From Persephonella sp964519345 (GTDB taxonomy: Bacteria; Aquificota; Aquificia; Aquificales; Hydrogenothermaceae), in assembly GCA_964519345.1 (NCBI GenBank), contig CAZFKX010000021.1:1-11347 (forward strand): DNA of 11,347 bases. The letters run 5' to 3'. This document shows, one piece after another, positions 1 through 7,187 of this stretch (positions within the stretch are counted from its first letter, which is position 1; every line of letters begins with the position of its first letter). The notes under the pieces are model-generated. The model was given only the letters and a program-made list of their open reading frames with translations. It was not told the origin of the DNA and searched no databases. The position numbers and the translations under genes were made by a program.

Positions 1-1
1 G

Positions 2-124
2 GAAATACAGAAAGGATCAGGCATCGGATTAAAAATATCTGAGTTTTTATTATCAAAATACGGAGGAGAATTGATAATAAGGGCAAAAAAAGATTTTTTA
101 ACTGTTATAAAGCTAAAAAGATAA
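2..124 (+). CDS. Sensor histidine kinase, C-terminal fragment (5' end outside window)
   Basis: Forty codons of an open frame enter from the left edge and stop at TAA (122-124). The translation contains GSGIGLKISEFL followed by KYGGEL and a hydrophobic strand. This is the G2 ATP-lid box (GxGIGL) and final beta strand of a HATPase_c domain, as found at the end of two-component sensor kinases. Such kinases autophosphorylate a histidine and pass the phosphate to a response regulator. Only the end is visible, so the sensor domain and the exact family cannot be read. The position beside a type IV pilus operon, and a sigma-54 promoter at the nearby pilin gene, make a PilS/NtrB-like kinase plausible, but this is inference. 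The gap to the next gene is 69 bp, so read-through into the pilus operon is possible. Confidence 0.8.
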   Translation, partial: EIQKGSGIGLKISEFLLSKYGGELIIRAKKDFLTVIKLKR

Positions 125-193
125 ACTCACGATTTTTTTACACTAATAAGATTAATTAAAATATAGAAACATAATTTATAAATGGAGATTCTG

Positions 194-532
194 ATGAGAA
201 AAATATATATCTTTTTATCGGTCTTATTCCTTGCATTCGGTTCCTCTTCTGCTAAGATTTTGGAAATTCCTCCATATGTTCGTCCATTTATAGAAAAAGG
301 GGATAAAGCAATAGGTCCTATAAAAGTATTGGAGAAAGGAGAAGGTTATATTACATGCTTCATATATCCCAAGAGAGTAGTCATTGATCTGAGCAACGCA
401 AAAATCATCGGAGATAAAGAACTTCATATAGGAACCAGAATATTTGTCATCCAGAAAAAATCGGGCAGATACATTATCATTCCTGTGGAGGAAAATCATG
501 AGAAATCTTATGATATATATAAGGACAGTTAG
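194..532 (+). CDS. Small secreted protein of unknown function preceding pilY1
   Basis: This is a 112-residue protein that I do not recognise. Residues 1-20 form a signal peptide (MRK, hydrophobic core, SSA cleavage site), so the mature protein is probably periplasmic or extracellular. The mature part begins KILEIPPYVRPF and is rich in predicted beta strands (about 40-98: GPIKVLEKG, RVVIDL, TRIFVIQ, GRYIIIPV), like a small barrel or sandwich. There is one cysteine (C55). I chose ATG 194 over ATG 182: GGAG at 184-187 lies 6 nt upstream of 194, and the later start gives a clean signal peptide. The gene overlaps pilY1 by 35 bp, so the two are translationally coupled and probably functionally linked. 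Size, secretion and linkage recall the PilY2 accessory protein encoded beside PilY1 in Pseudomonas, but I cannot show homology. Confidence 0.75.
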   Translation: MRKIYIFLSVLFLAFGSSSAKILEIPPYVRPFIEKGDKAIGPIKVLEKGEGYITCFIYPKRVVIDLSNAKIIGDKELHIGTRIFVIQKKSGRYIIIPVEENHEKSYDIYKDS

Positions 533-3500
533 TATTTTCACAGCCGTATTCTTCAGTTTTTTAAAGCCGTCATATGGAGAAATGGCAAATTACTGCTCAA
601 TCCCTCCTTTCCTGAAAGCAGAAGTAAAGCCAAATGTTGTTATGGTAATGGACTATTCTGGTAGCATGCAGTTTCCTGCATACTATCCATGTCTTTTTGA
701 TGGATATTTCCGTAGCTATGTTGCAGACTGCACAGAAAACGGCTATATCCCCATAAGTAATTATGACCCGTCAACAGAATATTATGGAATATTTGACAGT
801 CATGGATGTTATGAATACGACTTTAGCGATAATTACTGGGTTAAAAGCTCTTGTGATTGTTCAGCCAACGATGGTGCAGGAAATATTGAATGTCTGAGCG
901 GGAATCTGCTGAACTGGGCTACCACAACAAGAATTGACGCTGCGCTCAAGGCATTGATAGGAGGTAAAGCAGATTGTAGCTCAACAGACTGTATATTAAG
1001 ATCGCAGGGTTCGCGAAGAGGGGTATATGACTCAAATCTGGATTGTGTTTTTTATATTGAACCTGAAAACTATTCAAGTACAACACCAGATTATAGAGAT
1101 AAAGATATGTTCCTTTATATACAGGATGGATACGGCAGCTGTGCTCTGGGAACTTTCGACAGTAGGGTCGTAAGGGTAAAAATTCCAAAGGATGATTATA
1201 CAGGGGTCATACAGGAAAGCTTTAATGACATAAGGATAACATTTATGGTCTATGGAGGAAATAATGATAGAGAAGGAGAGATAAGATACGCTTTTTACCA
1301 GAATGATCTTGATACTCTGATAAACGCACTACAGTATGAGATTCCATATTCTGGAACGCCTACCGGTGAAGCCGTATGGGAAGCTTACGATTATATAAGG
1401 CAGAGTAACGATCACAGATTTGAAAGAAATACGGATTTCTTAGAGTTAGGTACCGAAAAAGACCCTTATTATGAAGTTCTTGAAAGCGGAGATGTTGTAC
1501 CTGCAAGCTGTAGAAACAGCTACGTTTTACTAATTTCTGATGGTTTGTGGAATGGCGATCTCGACCCTGACAGCCCTGCAAATGCAATCCATACAACAGA
1601 TTTAAGACCGGATCTTTCAGGCGAACAAAAGGCAAAGGTTTTTTCACTTTATATATTTAATACGGATATTGAAGGTATATACTCTATGAAAACAGTTGCT
1701 GCTCACGGTAGTTTTGACGATACATGCAGTAATGATAATTATCCATATGATCTTCCTGGACTTGGAACAAACAGTAGAAATGTTGAATTTCCAAGACCAC
1801 ACTGTAATCCTGATGGAACTTACCGTCTCTGTTGCGAAGAATGGGATAAAGATCACGATGGAGTACCTGACACATTCTATCAGGCAAATAGCGGTGCTGA
1901 GTTAGAGGCTGCTTTAAGAGAAATCTTTGGTGAGATAAAAAAAGGAGCAACTTCAGGAACTGTGATAGCGGCTCAAACAACTGGAAAAGGGAAAGGTTCT
2001 ATAATAAACCATGCAGCAAGCTATCCTAAGAAAATTGCAGACGGCATAGATCTTACCTGGATAGGAACCCTTTACACGTACTGGTTTTTAAATACAAAAT
2101 ATGCTCAAAATGTTAGAGACAATACAAAGGCAAATGACGGAAGAATAATACTTGATGTTTATAATCCTTCCTATGATCAGAAAAAAGCGGAAGGAGAAAC
2201 TATAACGGAAAGCGATTATTATGATTTTATACTTATGTTTGATACAGACCCTGATGGAAATATTGTGGCAAATCTTTATGAGAGCGAGCTAAAAGGAGAA
2301 CTAAGAACCGATATAGCTGGAGATCCTATACCTGCTGATTACAGTCCGAATCCTATACAATCTATAGAAGAAACCCACTATCTATGGGAAGGTGGTGAAG
2401 AGCTTGCTGTTACCAATGGTTCCGATAGAGACATTTATGTTGGCATATCTTCCAACAGCATCGTAAAATTTGAACCTGCAAACAGATCATCTTTTGCAGA
2501 CTTCCTCGGTAATGTTTCCCTTTTCCCTTCCTGTATTCCGGGAGATAACGACAATGAAAAAATAGACAACCTAATAAGATATATTAGGGGAGAAAACGAT
2601 TTTAACTGCCGTAACAGAACATTTTTTGATGGAATTACTAATAGAATATGGAAACTTGGGGATATTATGCATTCTTCACCGGCTATTGTCCAATATAACT
2701 CATCATACTATAAGGGAAGTATTGTTTTTGTAGGAGCAAACGATGGTATGCTTCACGCATTTGAAGCGGGAAAGATAAAAAGATTGTTAACCAAATATCA
2801 GGTTGCAGAACTCTCAACAGAATATACTGCAAAAGGTCTCGGCAAAGAACTATGGGCTTTCATTCCTAAAAATGCTCTACCATATTTAAGATATCTGGCA
2901 GATCCAGATTACTGTCATATTTATTATATAGACCAGTCACCATACATAATATATCTTGACAAAGATATTACAGATCTTAATGAAAAACCAGATAGGATAA
3001 TTCTTATAGGCGGGATGAGGCTTGGAGGAGCTTGTGGATGTAGTGGAACAAACTGCATTAATCCACCATCCGATACATGTGCTGATCCATCTTCTTCTTC
3101 ATGTATAGGCAGATCTTCATATTTTGCGCTTGATATAACAGATCCATTAAACCCAGAACTTTTATGGGAATTTTCCGATAAAGATCTTGGTTTTAGCTTC
3201 TCTGGACCCGGCGTCATAAGAGTTCTCGACGGCAACTCAGAAAAAGCAAAAGTATTGTTTGCATCTGGACCTACCCATTATACAGGAGTGTCAAAACAGA
3301 ATTTAAAACTCTTTATACTTGATGCTGAAACAGGAAATATTGAGAATATTATAGATACAGGTATAACAGAAGCGTTTGGGGGAAGACTCCAGTATGAAGG
3401 TCCAGATCTTGATGAGGACGGTAATACAGACTATCTTTTCCTTGGTTATACAAAAGGAAGTTCAATATCTACACAAACAGGCGGAATACTTGCGATAAAA

Positions 3501-4190
3501 ACAAGCGGCGGTTATTCAGTATCCAATCTCACATCCTCAATAGATCCAGAAATGCTGCCGGTAGTAACATCCGTATCATTCATGGACTGTTTTAATGTTC
3601 CATACATATACTTTGGAACAGGAAAATGGTTTTATAAAGACGATAATCCTCAAACCTCAAAAACAAATAAGATATATGGAATACCCTTAGATTGCGGATC
3701 ATCAGAATGTACTGTTATAGGCTCCGTTTACAACATTTCAGGCTCCTCTACAGGTGTTTGCAGTTATATATCATCAACAAGAGCCGGATGGTACAGAGAG
3801 TTAGAATTAGGATCAGGAAGTTACATGAAAGAAAAAAATCTGGCAAGCCCATCAGTAACAAACTTTGGAGCTGTTTTCTTTGCTACATCACAGCCTAACG
3901 CAGACATATGCAGTATAGGTGGAAGACACCGAATATGGCATCTTAACTGCGCTACAGGTGCTCCAGTGACATACAACTGTGATGCAGGGTATTATGTGAC
4001 GGCAAATTACACCCTGCTATATTCTGATACTGGTGGTAGAATTAATCAGGAAAATAAACCTGAAGAATCTACAGGGGACTTCTCAACATCAGGAAATACT
4101 GGATGGAAAAAACATCTTGTTGTTGGAGGACAGAGCCCGCAAACAGCCTATACTCCAGGAGGGGAAATACTTTTATGGTTGGAAAGATAA
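498..4190 (+). CDS. pilY1: PilY1-type type IV pilus tip adhesin/assembly factor
   Basis: The protein is 1230 residues. PilY1 sits at the pilus tip, promotes pilus assembly with the minor pilins, and mediates surface adhesion. A signal peptide spans about 1-27 (cleavage near SYG). An N-terminal von Willebrand A-like domain (about 46-480) has a full MIDAS: D52-Y-S54-G-S56, a threonine in TPTGEA (287/289), and D348 in ISDG. The C-terminal PilC-type beta-propeller (about 720-1215) shows the family signatures HSSPAI, VGANDGMLHAF and ELWAFIPKNALPYL, and ends in PGGEILLW. Calcium-loop-like motifs are DKDHDGVPD (450-458) and DLDEDGNTD (970-978); the latter is placed like the regulatory Ca site of Pseudomonas PilY1. 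About 31 cysteines imply many disulfides. Start 498 has GGAGG at 487-491, 6 nt upstream. The next gene begins inside the 3' end. Confidence 0.95.
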   Translation: MRNLMIYIRTVSIFTAVFFSFLKPSYGEMANYCSIPPFLKAEVKPNVVMVMDYSGSMQFPAYYPCLFDGYFRSYVADCTENGYIPISNYDPSTEYYGIFDSHGCYEYDFSDNYWVKSSCDCSANDGAGNIECLSGNLLNWATTTRIDAALKALIGGKADCSSTDCILRSQGSRRGVYDSNLDCVFYIEPENYSSTTPDYRDKDMFLYIQDGYGSCALGTFDSRVVRVKIPKDDYTGVIQESFNDIRITFMVYGGNNDREGEIRYAFYQNDLDTLINALQYEIPYSGTPTGEAVWEAYDYIRQSNDHRFERNTDFLELGTEKDPYYEVLESGDVVPASCRNSYVLLISDGLWNGDLDPDSPANAIHTTDLRPDLSGEQKAKVFSLYIFNTDIEGIYSMKTVAAHGSFDDTCSNDNYPYDLPGLGTNSRNVEFPRPHCNPDGTYRLCCEEWDKDHDGVPDTFYQANSGAELEAALREIFGEIKKGATSGTVIAAQTTGKGKGSIINHAASYPKKIADGIDLTWIGTLYTYWFLNTKYAQNVRDNTKANDGRIILDVYNPSYDQKKAEGETITESDYYDFILMFDTDPDGNIVANLYESELKGELRTDIAGDPIPADYSPNPIQSIEETHYLWEGGEELAVTNGSDRDIYVGISSNSIVKFEPANRSSFADFLGNVSLFPSCIPGDNDNEKIDNLIRYIRGENDFNCRNRTFFDGITNRIWKLGDIMHSSPAIVQYNSSYYKGSIVFVGANDGMLHAFEAGKIKRLLTKYQVAELSTEYTAKGLGKELWAFIPKNALPYLRYLADPDYCHIYYIDQSPYIIYLDKDITDLNEKPDRIILIGGMRLGGACGCSGTNCINPPSDTCADPSSSSCIGRSSYFALDITDPLNPELLWEFSDKDLGFSFSGPGVIRVLDGNSEKAKVLFASGPTHYTGVSKQNLKLFILDAETGNIENIIDTGITEAFGGRLQYEGPDLDEDGNTDYLFLGYTKGSSISTQTGGILAIKTSGGYSVSNLTSSIDPEMLPVVTSVSFMDCFNVPYIYFGTGKWFYKDDNPQTSKTNKIYGIPLDCGSSECTVIGSVYNISGSSTGVCSYISSTRAGWYRELELGSGSYMKEKNLASPSVTNFGAVFFATSQPNADICSIGGRHRIWHLNCATGAPVTYNCDAGYYVTANYTLLYSDTGGRINQENKPEESTGDFSTSGNTGWKKHLVVGGQSPQTAYTPGGEILLWLER

Positions 4191-4624
4191 AAGGTTTTAC
4201 AATTGTTGAACTTCTTATAGTTATAGTTTTACTTGTTATATTGGCAGCTGTAGCAGTTATACCTTTTAAAAACAAGATGGAGGCAAATAGAATAGAAACT
4301 GATATAAGAAGGATGTATGGGCTTTTACAGGAAGGTAGAATGACAGCTTTTGGAGAAAAAAGAAGACTTATTTTTACGCTCAGCCCATCTGACAAATCAG
4401 CATGTCTGATAGACGAGGCCACATCATCTACTATAAAGTGTATAAATCTGAACAAGGATAGTTACAATCCATTAACCATCACTATAGACAAGAGAGGAAC
4501 TTTTACAAATGGAACTATATATTTTAATGGAGACAAAAAAGGTGCGGTTTTTGACTGTATATCAATAAGCTATATAAGAGTCAAAATGGGAGAATGGAAT
4601 GGAACAGACTGCGTTGTTAAATAA
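4175..4624 (+). CDS. fimT: Minor pilin, FimT/FimU (GspH-like)
   Basis: This 149-residue prepilin starts with MVGKIKG, then FTIVELLIVIVLL. The prepilin peptidase site falls between G7 and F8, Glu5 of the mature chain is present, and a hydrophobic helix runs to about residue 30. After the helix, LLQEGRMTAFGEKRRLIFTL matches the GspH/FimT pattern of a short helix leading into a beta sheet. The C-terminus (FDC...IRVKMGEWNGTDC) is also typical. Cysteines 77, 89, 128 and 146 could form two disulfides. ATG 4175 lies inside the end of pilY1 (16-bp overlap), with AGGAGGGG at 4157-4164. Longer upstream extension in this frame would put about 24 extra residues before the leader, so it was rejected. Expected role: part of the priming complex that starts pilus assembly with PilV, PilW, PilX and PilY1. 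Confidence 0.88.
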   Translation: MVGKIKGFTIVELLIVIVLLVILAAVAVIPFKNKMEANRIETDIRRMYGLLQEGRMTAFGEKRRLIFTLSPSDKSACLIDEATSSTIKCINLNKDSYNPLTITIDKRGTFTNGTIYFNGDKKGAVFDCISISYIRVKMGEWNGTDCVVK

Positions 4625-5081
4625 AAAAGGATATACGCTAATAGAGGCTCTTGTTTCTCTTTTTATTTTTGCTCTTGTGCTTATTTTTATGCTTCAGGGG
4701 TTCACCGTAGCATACAGAATAAACCTACAGAAACTTATAAAAGACGAAACTGTAAAAATAGCGCAAGAGGAGATTGAATTTATAAGAAATATGGATCCTG
4801 ATAGGATCTATGATATCAACAATGACGGCAGTTTTGAAGATGCTGTCAACAGAACAGACTGTCCTACATGTACGACGCAACCTACAGTCCCTGAATGCGT
4901 CATAACAAGACAGGTAAGAAATGTAAATATAAACTTTGGCAAACAGGTTACTGTTAATCAGCCTGATCCTACAGCTGATATTTACCGAATCACTGTAACT
5001 ATTTGTACAGATTATACAGATTTCCATACAGGAAATAAAATAACACACACTATATCAACTGTGGTAGCAAGGGAAGAATAA
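4599..5081 (+). CDS. pilV: Minor pilin, PilV-type
   Basis: This 160-residue prepilin has leader MEQTALLNKKG, then YTLIEALVSLFIFALVLIF. Cleavage is after G11, and Glu5 is present in the mature protein. The YTLIEALV start and a helix continuing into IAQEEIEFIRN are characteristic of PilV/GspI-like minor pilins. Cysteines lie at 88, 91, 100 and 136, the first two as a CPTC pair. The start overlaps the preceding gene by 26 bp, with GGAG at 4589-4592 placed 6 nt before the ATG. The stop TAA shares one base with the next ATG (TAATG), so the genes are translationally coupled. PilV in characterised systems connects other minor pilins in the tip complex; that role is inferred here from family and gene order. 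Confidence 0.87.
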   Translation: MEQTALLNKKGYTLIEALVSLFIFALVLIFMLQGFTVAYRINLQKLIKDETVKIAQEEIEFIRNMDPDRIYDINNDGSFEDAVNRTDCPTCTTQPTVPECVITRQVRNVNINFGKQVTVNQPDPTADIYRITVTICTDYTDFHTGNKITHTISTVVAREE

Positions 5082-6025
5082 TGAAGATAGGAAAAAACAA
5101 AGGATACTCTCTTATAGAGGTTTTGATAACGCTTTTCATAGTATCTTTAATACTCAGCGCAGCTTATTTTACATATGTCAGCATTTTCAAAAGTATGAAA
5201 GGAGAATCAGAGTCCGTAGAGCTTCAAATGGAAAAAATTGTTGGTTTAGAACTTCTAAGGCTTGATCTTGAACATGTTGGCTATGGAATCGGAAAACCGT
5301 TAACTCTTAGTTCCGATTATCTGATATTAGAATCAATAAATGACGGTAAAGATCTTTTAATAAGATCAACAATGAACAATACAAACAATGCTACCATAGG
5401 ATGGGTGTTGTGTAATAATAATGCCGGAAGCGATCCTATACATTCCGAGCTTGAAATACCTAATGACAATCTTGTATTTGTAGATAATGAAGGTTTTGTG
5501 GCAGGGTTTGTAAATGATGGACTGTGCCCATCAGATGGAATTCTTGTTGGATTTCCATTTGATCCAGCCTCAACAGGATGCGGCGGCACATGCTCCGAGA
5601 TCGTTTACTACCTAAGCAGTACAAATCTCCCCTCGCACTGTCACCCCCAAACATACAATCTTCTGAGAAAAGTTGACAGTTCAACAGGAGGGAATCCACT
5701 CCTTTCATGCGTGTCAGATTTTAAATTTACAATAGATCTTGACACGGATGATGATAATGTCGTTGATATAACGGATCAGCCTGTTGACAACACTATTCCA
5801 GCTAATGATCTTAGACTCCAGTTAAAAAGAATAAATGTTTATATGCTAATACAGGAAGGAGGATTTAATCCAGATTATGAATTCAAAAATTACAGTTCAG
5901 ACAGTGAAGGAAATTTTATCTCTATAAATGGAATAAAACTTTACCTTCCAAGCTCACCTGATTTTAAATACTACAGATGGAAAGTAATAAAAATCTCGGT
6001 AAAACCTATGTCAATAATCAAGTAG
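5081..6025 (+). CDS. pilW: Minor pilin, PilW-type
   Basis: This 314-residue prepilin has leader MKIGKNKG, then YSLIEVLITLFIVSLIL, with cleavage after G8 and Glu5 present. The segment LLRLDLEHVGYGIG (about 58-71) is the PilW hallmark of a helix followed by an aromatic/glycine turn. Further PilW-like features are IVYYL (174-178), NLLRK (193-197), a VSDFKFTIDLD strand (211-221), and near the end a LRLQLKRINVYMLIQ strand. An acidic DLDTDDDNVVD stretch (219-229) resembles a calcium loop. Six cysteines (111, 149, 167, 171, 187, 210) suggest three disulfides. At 314 residues it is the largest pilin here, as is usual for PilW. The start overlaps the pilV stop by one base, so translation probably depends on reinitiation. 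Confidence 0.88.
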   Translation: MKIGKNKGYSLIEVLITLFIVSLILSAAYFTYVSIFKSMKGESESVELQMEKIVGLELLRLDLEHVGYGIGKPLTLSSDYLILESINDGKDLLIRSTMNNTNNATIGWVLCNNNAGSDPIHSELEIPNDNLVFVDNEGFVAGFVNDGLCPSDGILVGFPFDPASTGCGGTCSEIVYYLSSTNLPSHCHPQTYNLLRKVDSSTGGNPLLSCVSDFKFTIDLDTDDDNVVDITDQPVDNTIPANDLRLQLKRINVYMLIQEGGFNPDYEFKNYSSDSEGNFISINGIKLYLPSSPDFKYYRWKVIKISVKPMSIIK

Positions 6026-6034
6026 AGGATAACC

Positions 6035-6544
6035 ATGAGAATAAAAAACGAAAAAGGAATGGCTTTGATAACAACAATGCTTCTTGGTTTTGTCGCAATG
6101 GCTATTGTTGCAGCGTTAATGACATTTATGATATACGGAAAAAAAACTTCTGTAATAGAAGAGCGATACACATCAGCTCTTGAAGCTGCAAAAGGCGTTT
6201 CAAATTATATAATGAACAGACTCTCAACAGATCAGTACATGGAAAGTGATGCAGATAGGATAATGTGTATAGGCGAAACAGCTCTCTGTCCCTGCTATAG
6301 AGTAAGATGGAACTCAGATTATAATAGACTTGAATGTCCTGATGGAAAACCTGTTGATAGATTTGATCTTGGAGATTACTCCAATATAGGAGATTATCAG
6401 TTGGAGGCTTTTATTATTCATAAAGATACAACATCTGGAGGATATGATATTTATGCTATAAGGGTTATTTCCTCAAGAATAGACAGACCTGAAAAAGCAG
6501 AGATAGATTTTATATACAGGACTTCTCCTCCGACAACACCTTAG
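6035..6544 (+). CDS. pilX: Minor pilin, PilX-type (no Glu5)
   Basis: This 169-residue prepilin has leader MRIKNEKG, then MALITTMLLGFVAMAIVAALMTFMIYG. The G8/M9 cleavage site and MALI start match the PilX N-terminal family. The follow-on motif (residues 44-62, RYTSALEAAKGVSNYIMNR) corresponds to the family's AxxAAxxG helix. Mature position 5 is Thr rather than Glu. Glu5 is also absent in the related GspK, where it fits a terminal (tip) position with no subunit above. Cysteines lie at 78, 85, 87 and 101. GAGGA at 6025-6029 lies 5 nt before the ATG, and the gap after pilW is 9 bp. It is the last gene of the operon. It ends 2 bp from the stop of an opposing pilin gene, with no terminator hairpin between them. 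Confidence 0.85.
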   Translation: MRIKNEKGMALITTMLLGFVAMAIVAALMTFMIYGKKTSVIEERYTSALEAAKGVSNYIMNRLSTDQYMESDADRIMCIGETALCPCYRVRWNSDYNRLECPDGKPVDRFDLGDYSNIGDYQLEAFIIHKDTTSGGYDIYAIRVISSRIDRPEKAEIDFIYRTSPPTTP

Positions 6545-6546
6545 TT

Positions 6547-6966
6547 CTACTTTTCAACTACAGAACATTTTATTCCTTCAGTTAAGAGATTGCATTCTGC
6601 TTTGTAATCTGGAATACTGTCAGCTTCAGCATTTATTGTTCCTCCAGATACATTTCCACCTGGATTACAAACAAAACTGCCCGAGACATTTACCGTTAGA
6701 TTGTAATCTGGAAGAGAAACATCCTTACAGTTGCTCAAAGACAGAGAAGAAACATTTATAACAGTCGGTGTTTCAACATTCAAACCTATACAGTATGCAA
6801 TAATCTCTTTTGAACAGCCATCAGCAATAGGAAGAGCTTTTGAAGTCATAATAGACTTTTGTCTATATTTTTGATACATTACCATAGACATTGATGACAA
6901 AATTCCAAGAATGACTATTACTATTAATAGTTCAACCAAGGTAAATCCGTTTTTATTAATTAACAT
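6547..6966 (-). CDS. Type IV pilin paralogue lacking Pro22
   Basis: This 139-residue prepilin has leader MLINKNG, then FTLVELLIVIVILGILSS, with cleavage after G7 and Glu5 present. It is a paralogue of the neighbouring pilin at 7188-7616. Both share a GC-x7-C pair after the helix, an NC and a xC in the middle, and a YKAEC...GIKC ending. The mature cysteines are 44, 52, 73, 93, 118 and 127. The usual helix-kinking Pro22 of major pilins is Val here. The ATG is supported by GGGAGG (6973-6978 read on the minus strand), 6 nt upstream. It could be an alternative major pilin, a competence pseudopilin, or an accessory subunit of the same fibre; sequence alone cannot decide. It is convergent with the minor-pilin operon and downstream of the presumed pilA on the same strand, but separated from it by a terminator. 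Confidence 0.9.
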   Translation of the reverse strand: MLINKNGFTLVELLIVIVILGILSSMSMVMYQKYRQKSIMTSKALPIADGCSKEIIAYCIGLNVETPTVINVSSLSLSNCKDVSLPDYNLTVNVSGSFVCNPGGNVSGGTINAEADSIPDYKAECNLLTEGIKCSVVEK

Positions 6967-7007
6967 TTTAGGCCTCCCAAATGATAAAAGATATATATTG
7001 ATTACAA

Positions 7008-7023
7008 AGAAAAATTCATGCCA
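7008..7023 (-). promoter_or_regulatory. Possible degenerate sigma-54 promoter of the distal pilin
   Basis: Read on the minus strand, TGGCAT-GAATT-TTTCT has the correct spacing for a -24/-12 promoter. The -24 GG is intact and the -12 C is kept, but -13 is T instead of G. The predicted start would be near 6997, giving a leader of about 30 nt before ATG 6966. The AT-rich background makes this only a candidate. A TATAAT-like sequence also occurs just upstream, but I found no matching -35. Confidence 0.35.
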
Positions 7024-7123
7024 AATTATAATTTATAATCTGTCTTTTGCCCTTAATATAATTTAGAAGTTTACCTTATGATTATGAATTAATTGAGAGT
7101 TATTAGACGTGTAATTTTAATAT

Positions 7124-7151
7124 AAAAAAAGGGGAGATTTTATATCTCCCC
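7124..7151 (-). terminator. Rho-independent terminator after the pilA-like gene
   Basis: On the minus strand an 8-bp perfect stem GGGGAGAT / ATCTCCCC (7151-7144 with 7138-7131) closes a 5-nt loop and is followed directly by seven U (7130-7124). It lies 36 bp beyond the stop codon of the pilin at 7188-7616. This probably isolates that abundant transcript from the second pilin gene, which would then need its own promoter or read-through. Confidence 0.9.
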
Positions 7152-7187
7152 ACAAAACAGAATACAAGATATAGGATAATGTAATTA

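Noticed and set aside
137..167. TTTACA with TATAGA as a promoter for the pilus operon
   Set aside because: The spacing (19 bp) is poor, the region is almost pure A/T, and read-through from the kinase gene is equally possible.
182..193. Earlier ATG at 182 for the small secreted protein
   Set aside because: It lies on top of the ribosome-binding GGAG and would add MEIL before a normal signal peptide start.
444..497. Upstream ATG 444 for PilY1
   Set aside because: It would put 18 charged residues before the signal peptide; ATG 498 has a good GGAGG site.
1360..1980. Long minus-strand open frames inside pilY1
   Set aside because: They lack ribosome sites and family-like features, and overlap a clearly coding gene.
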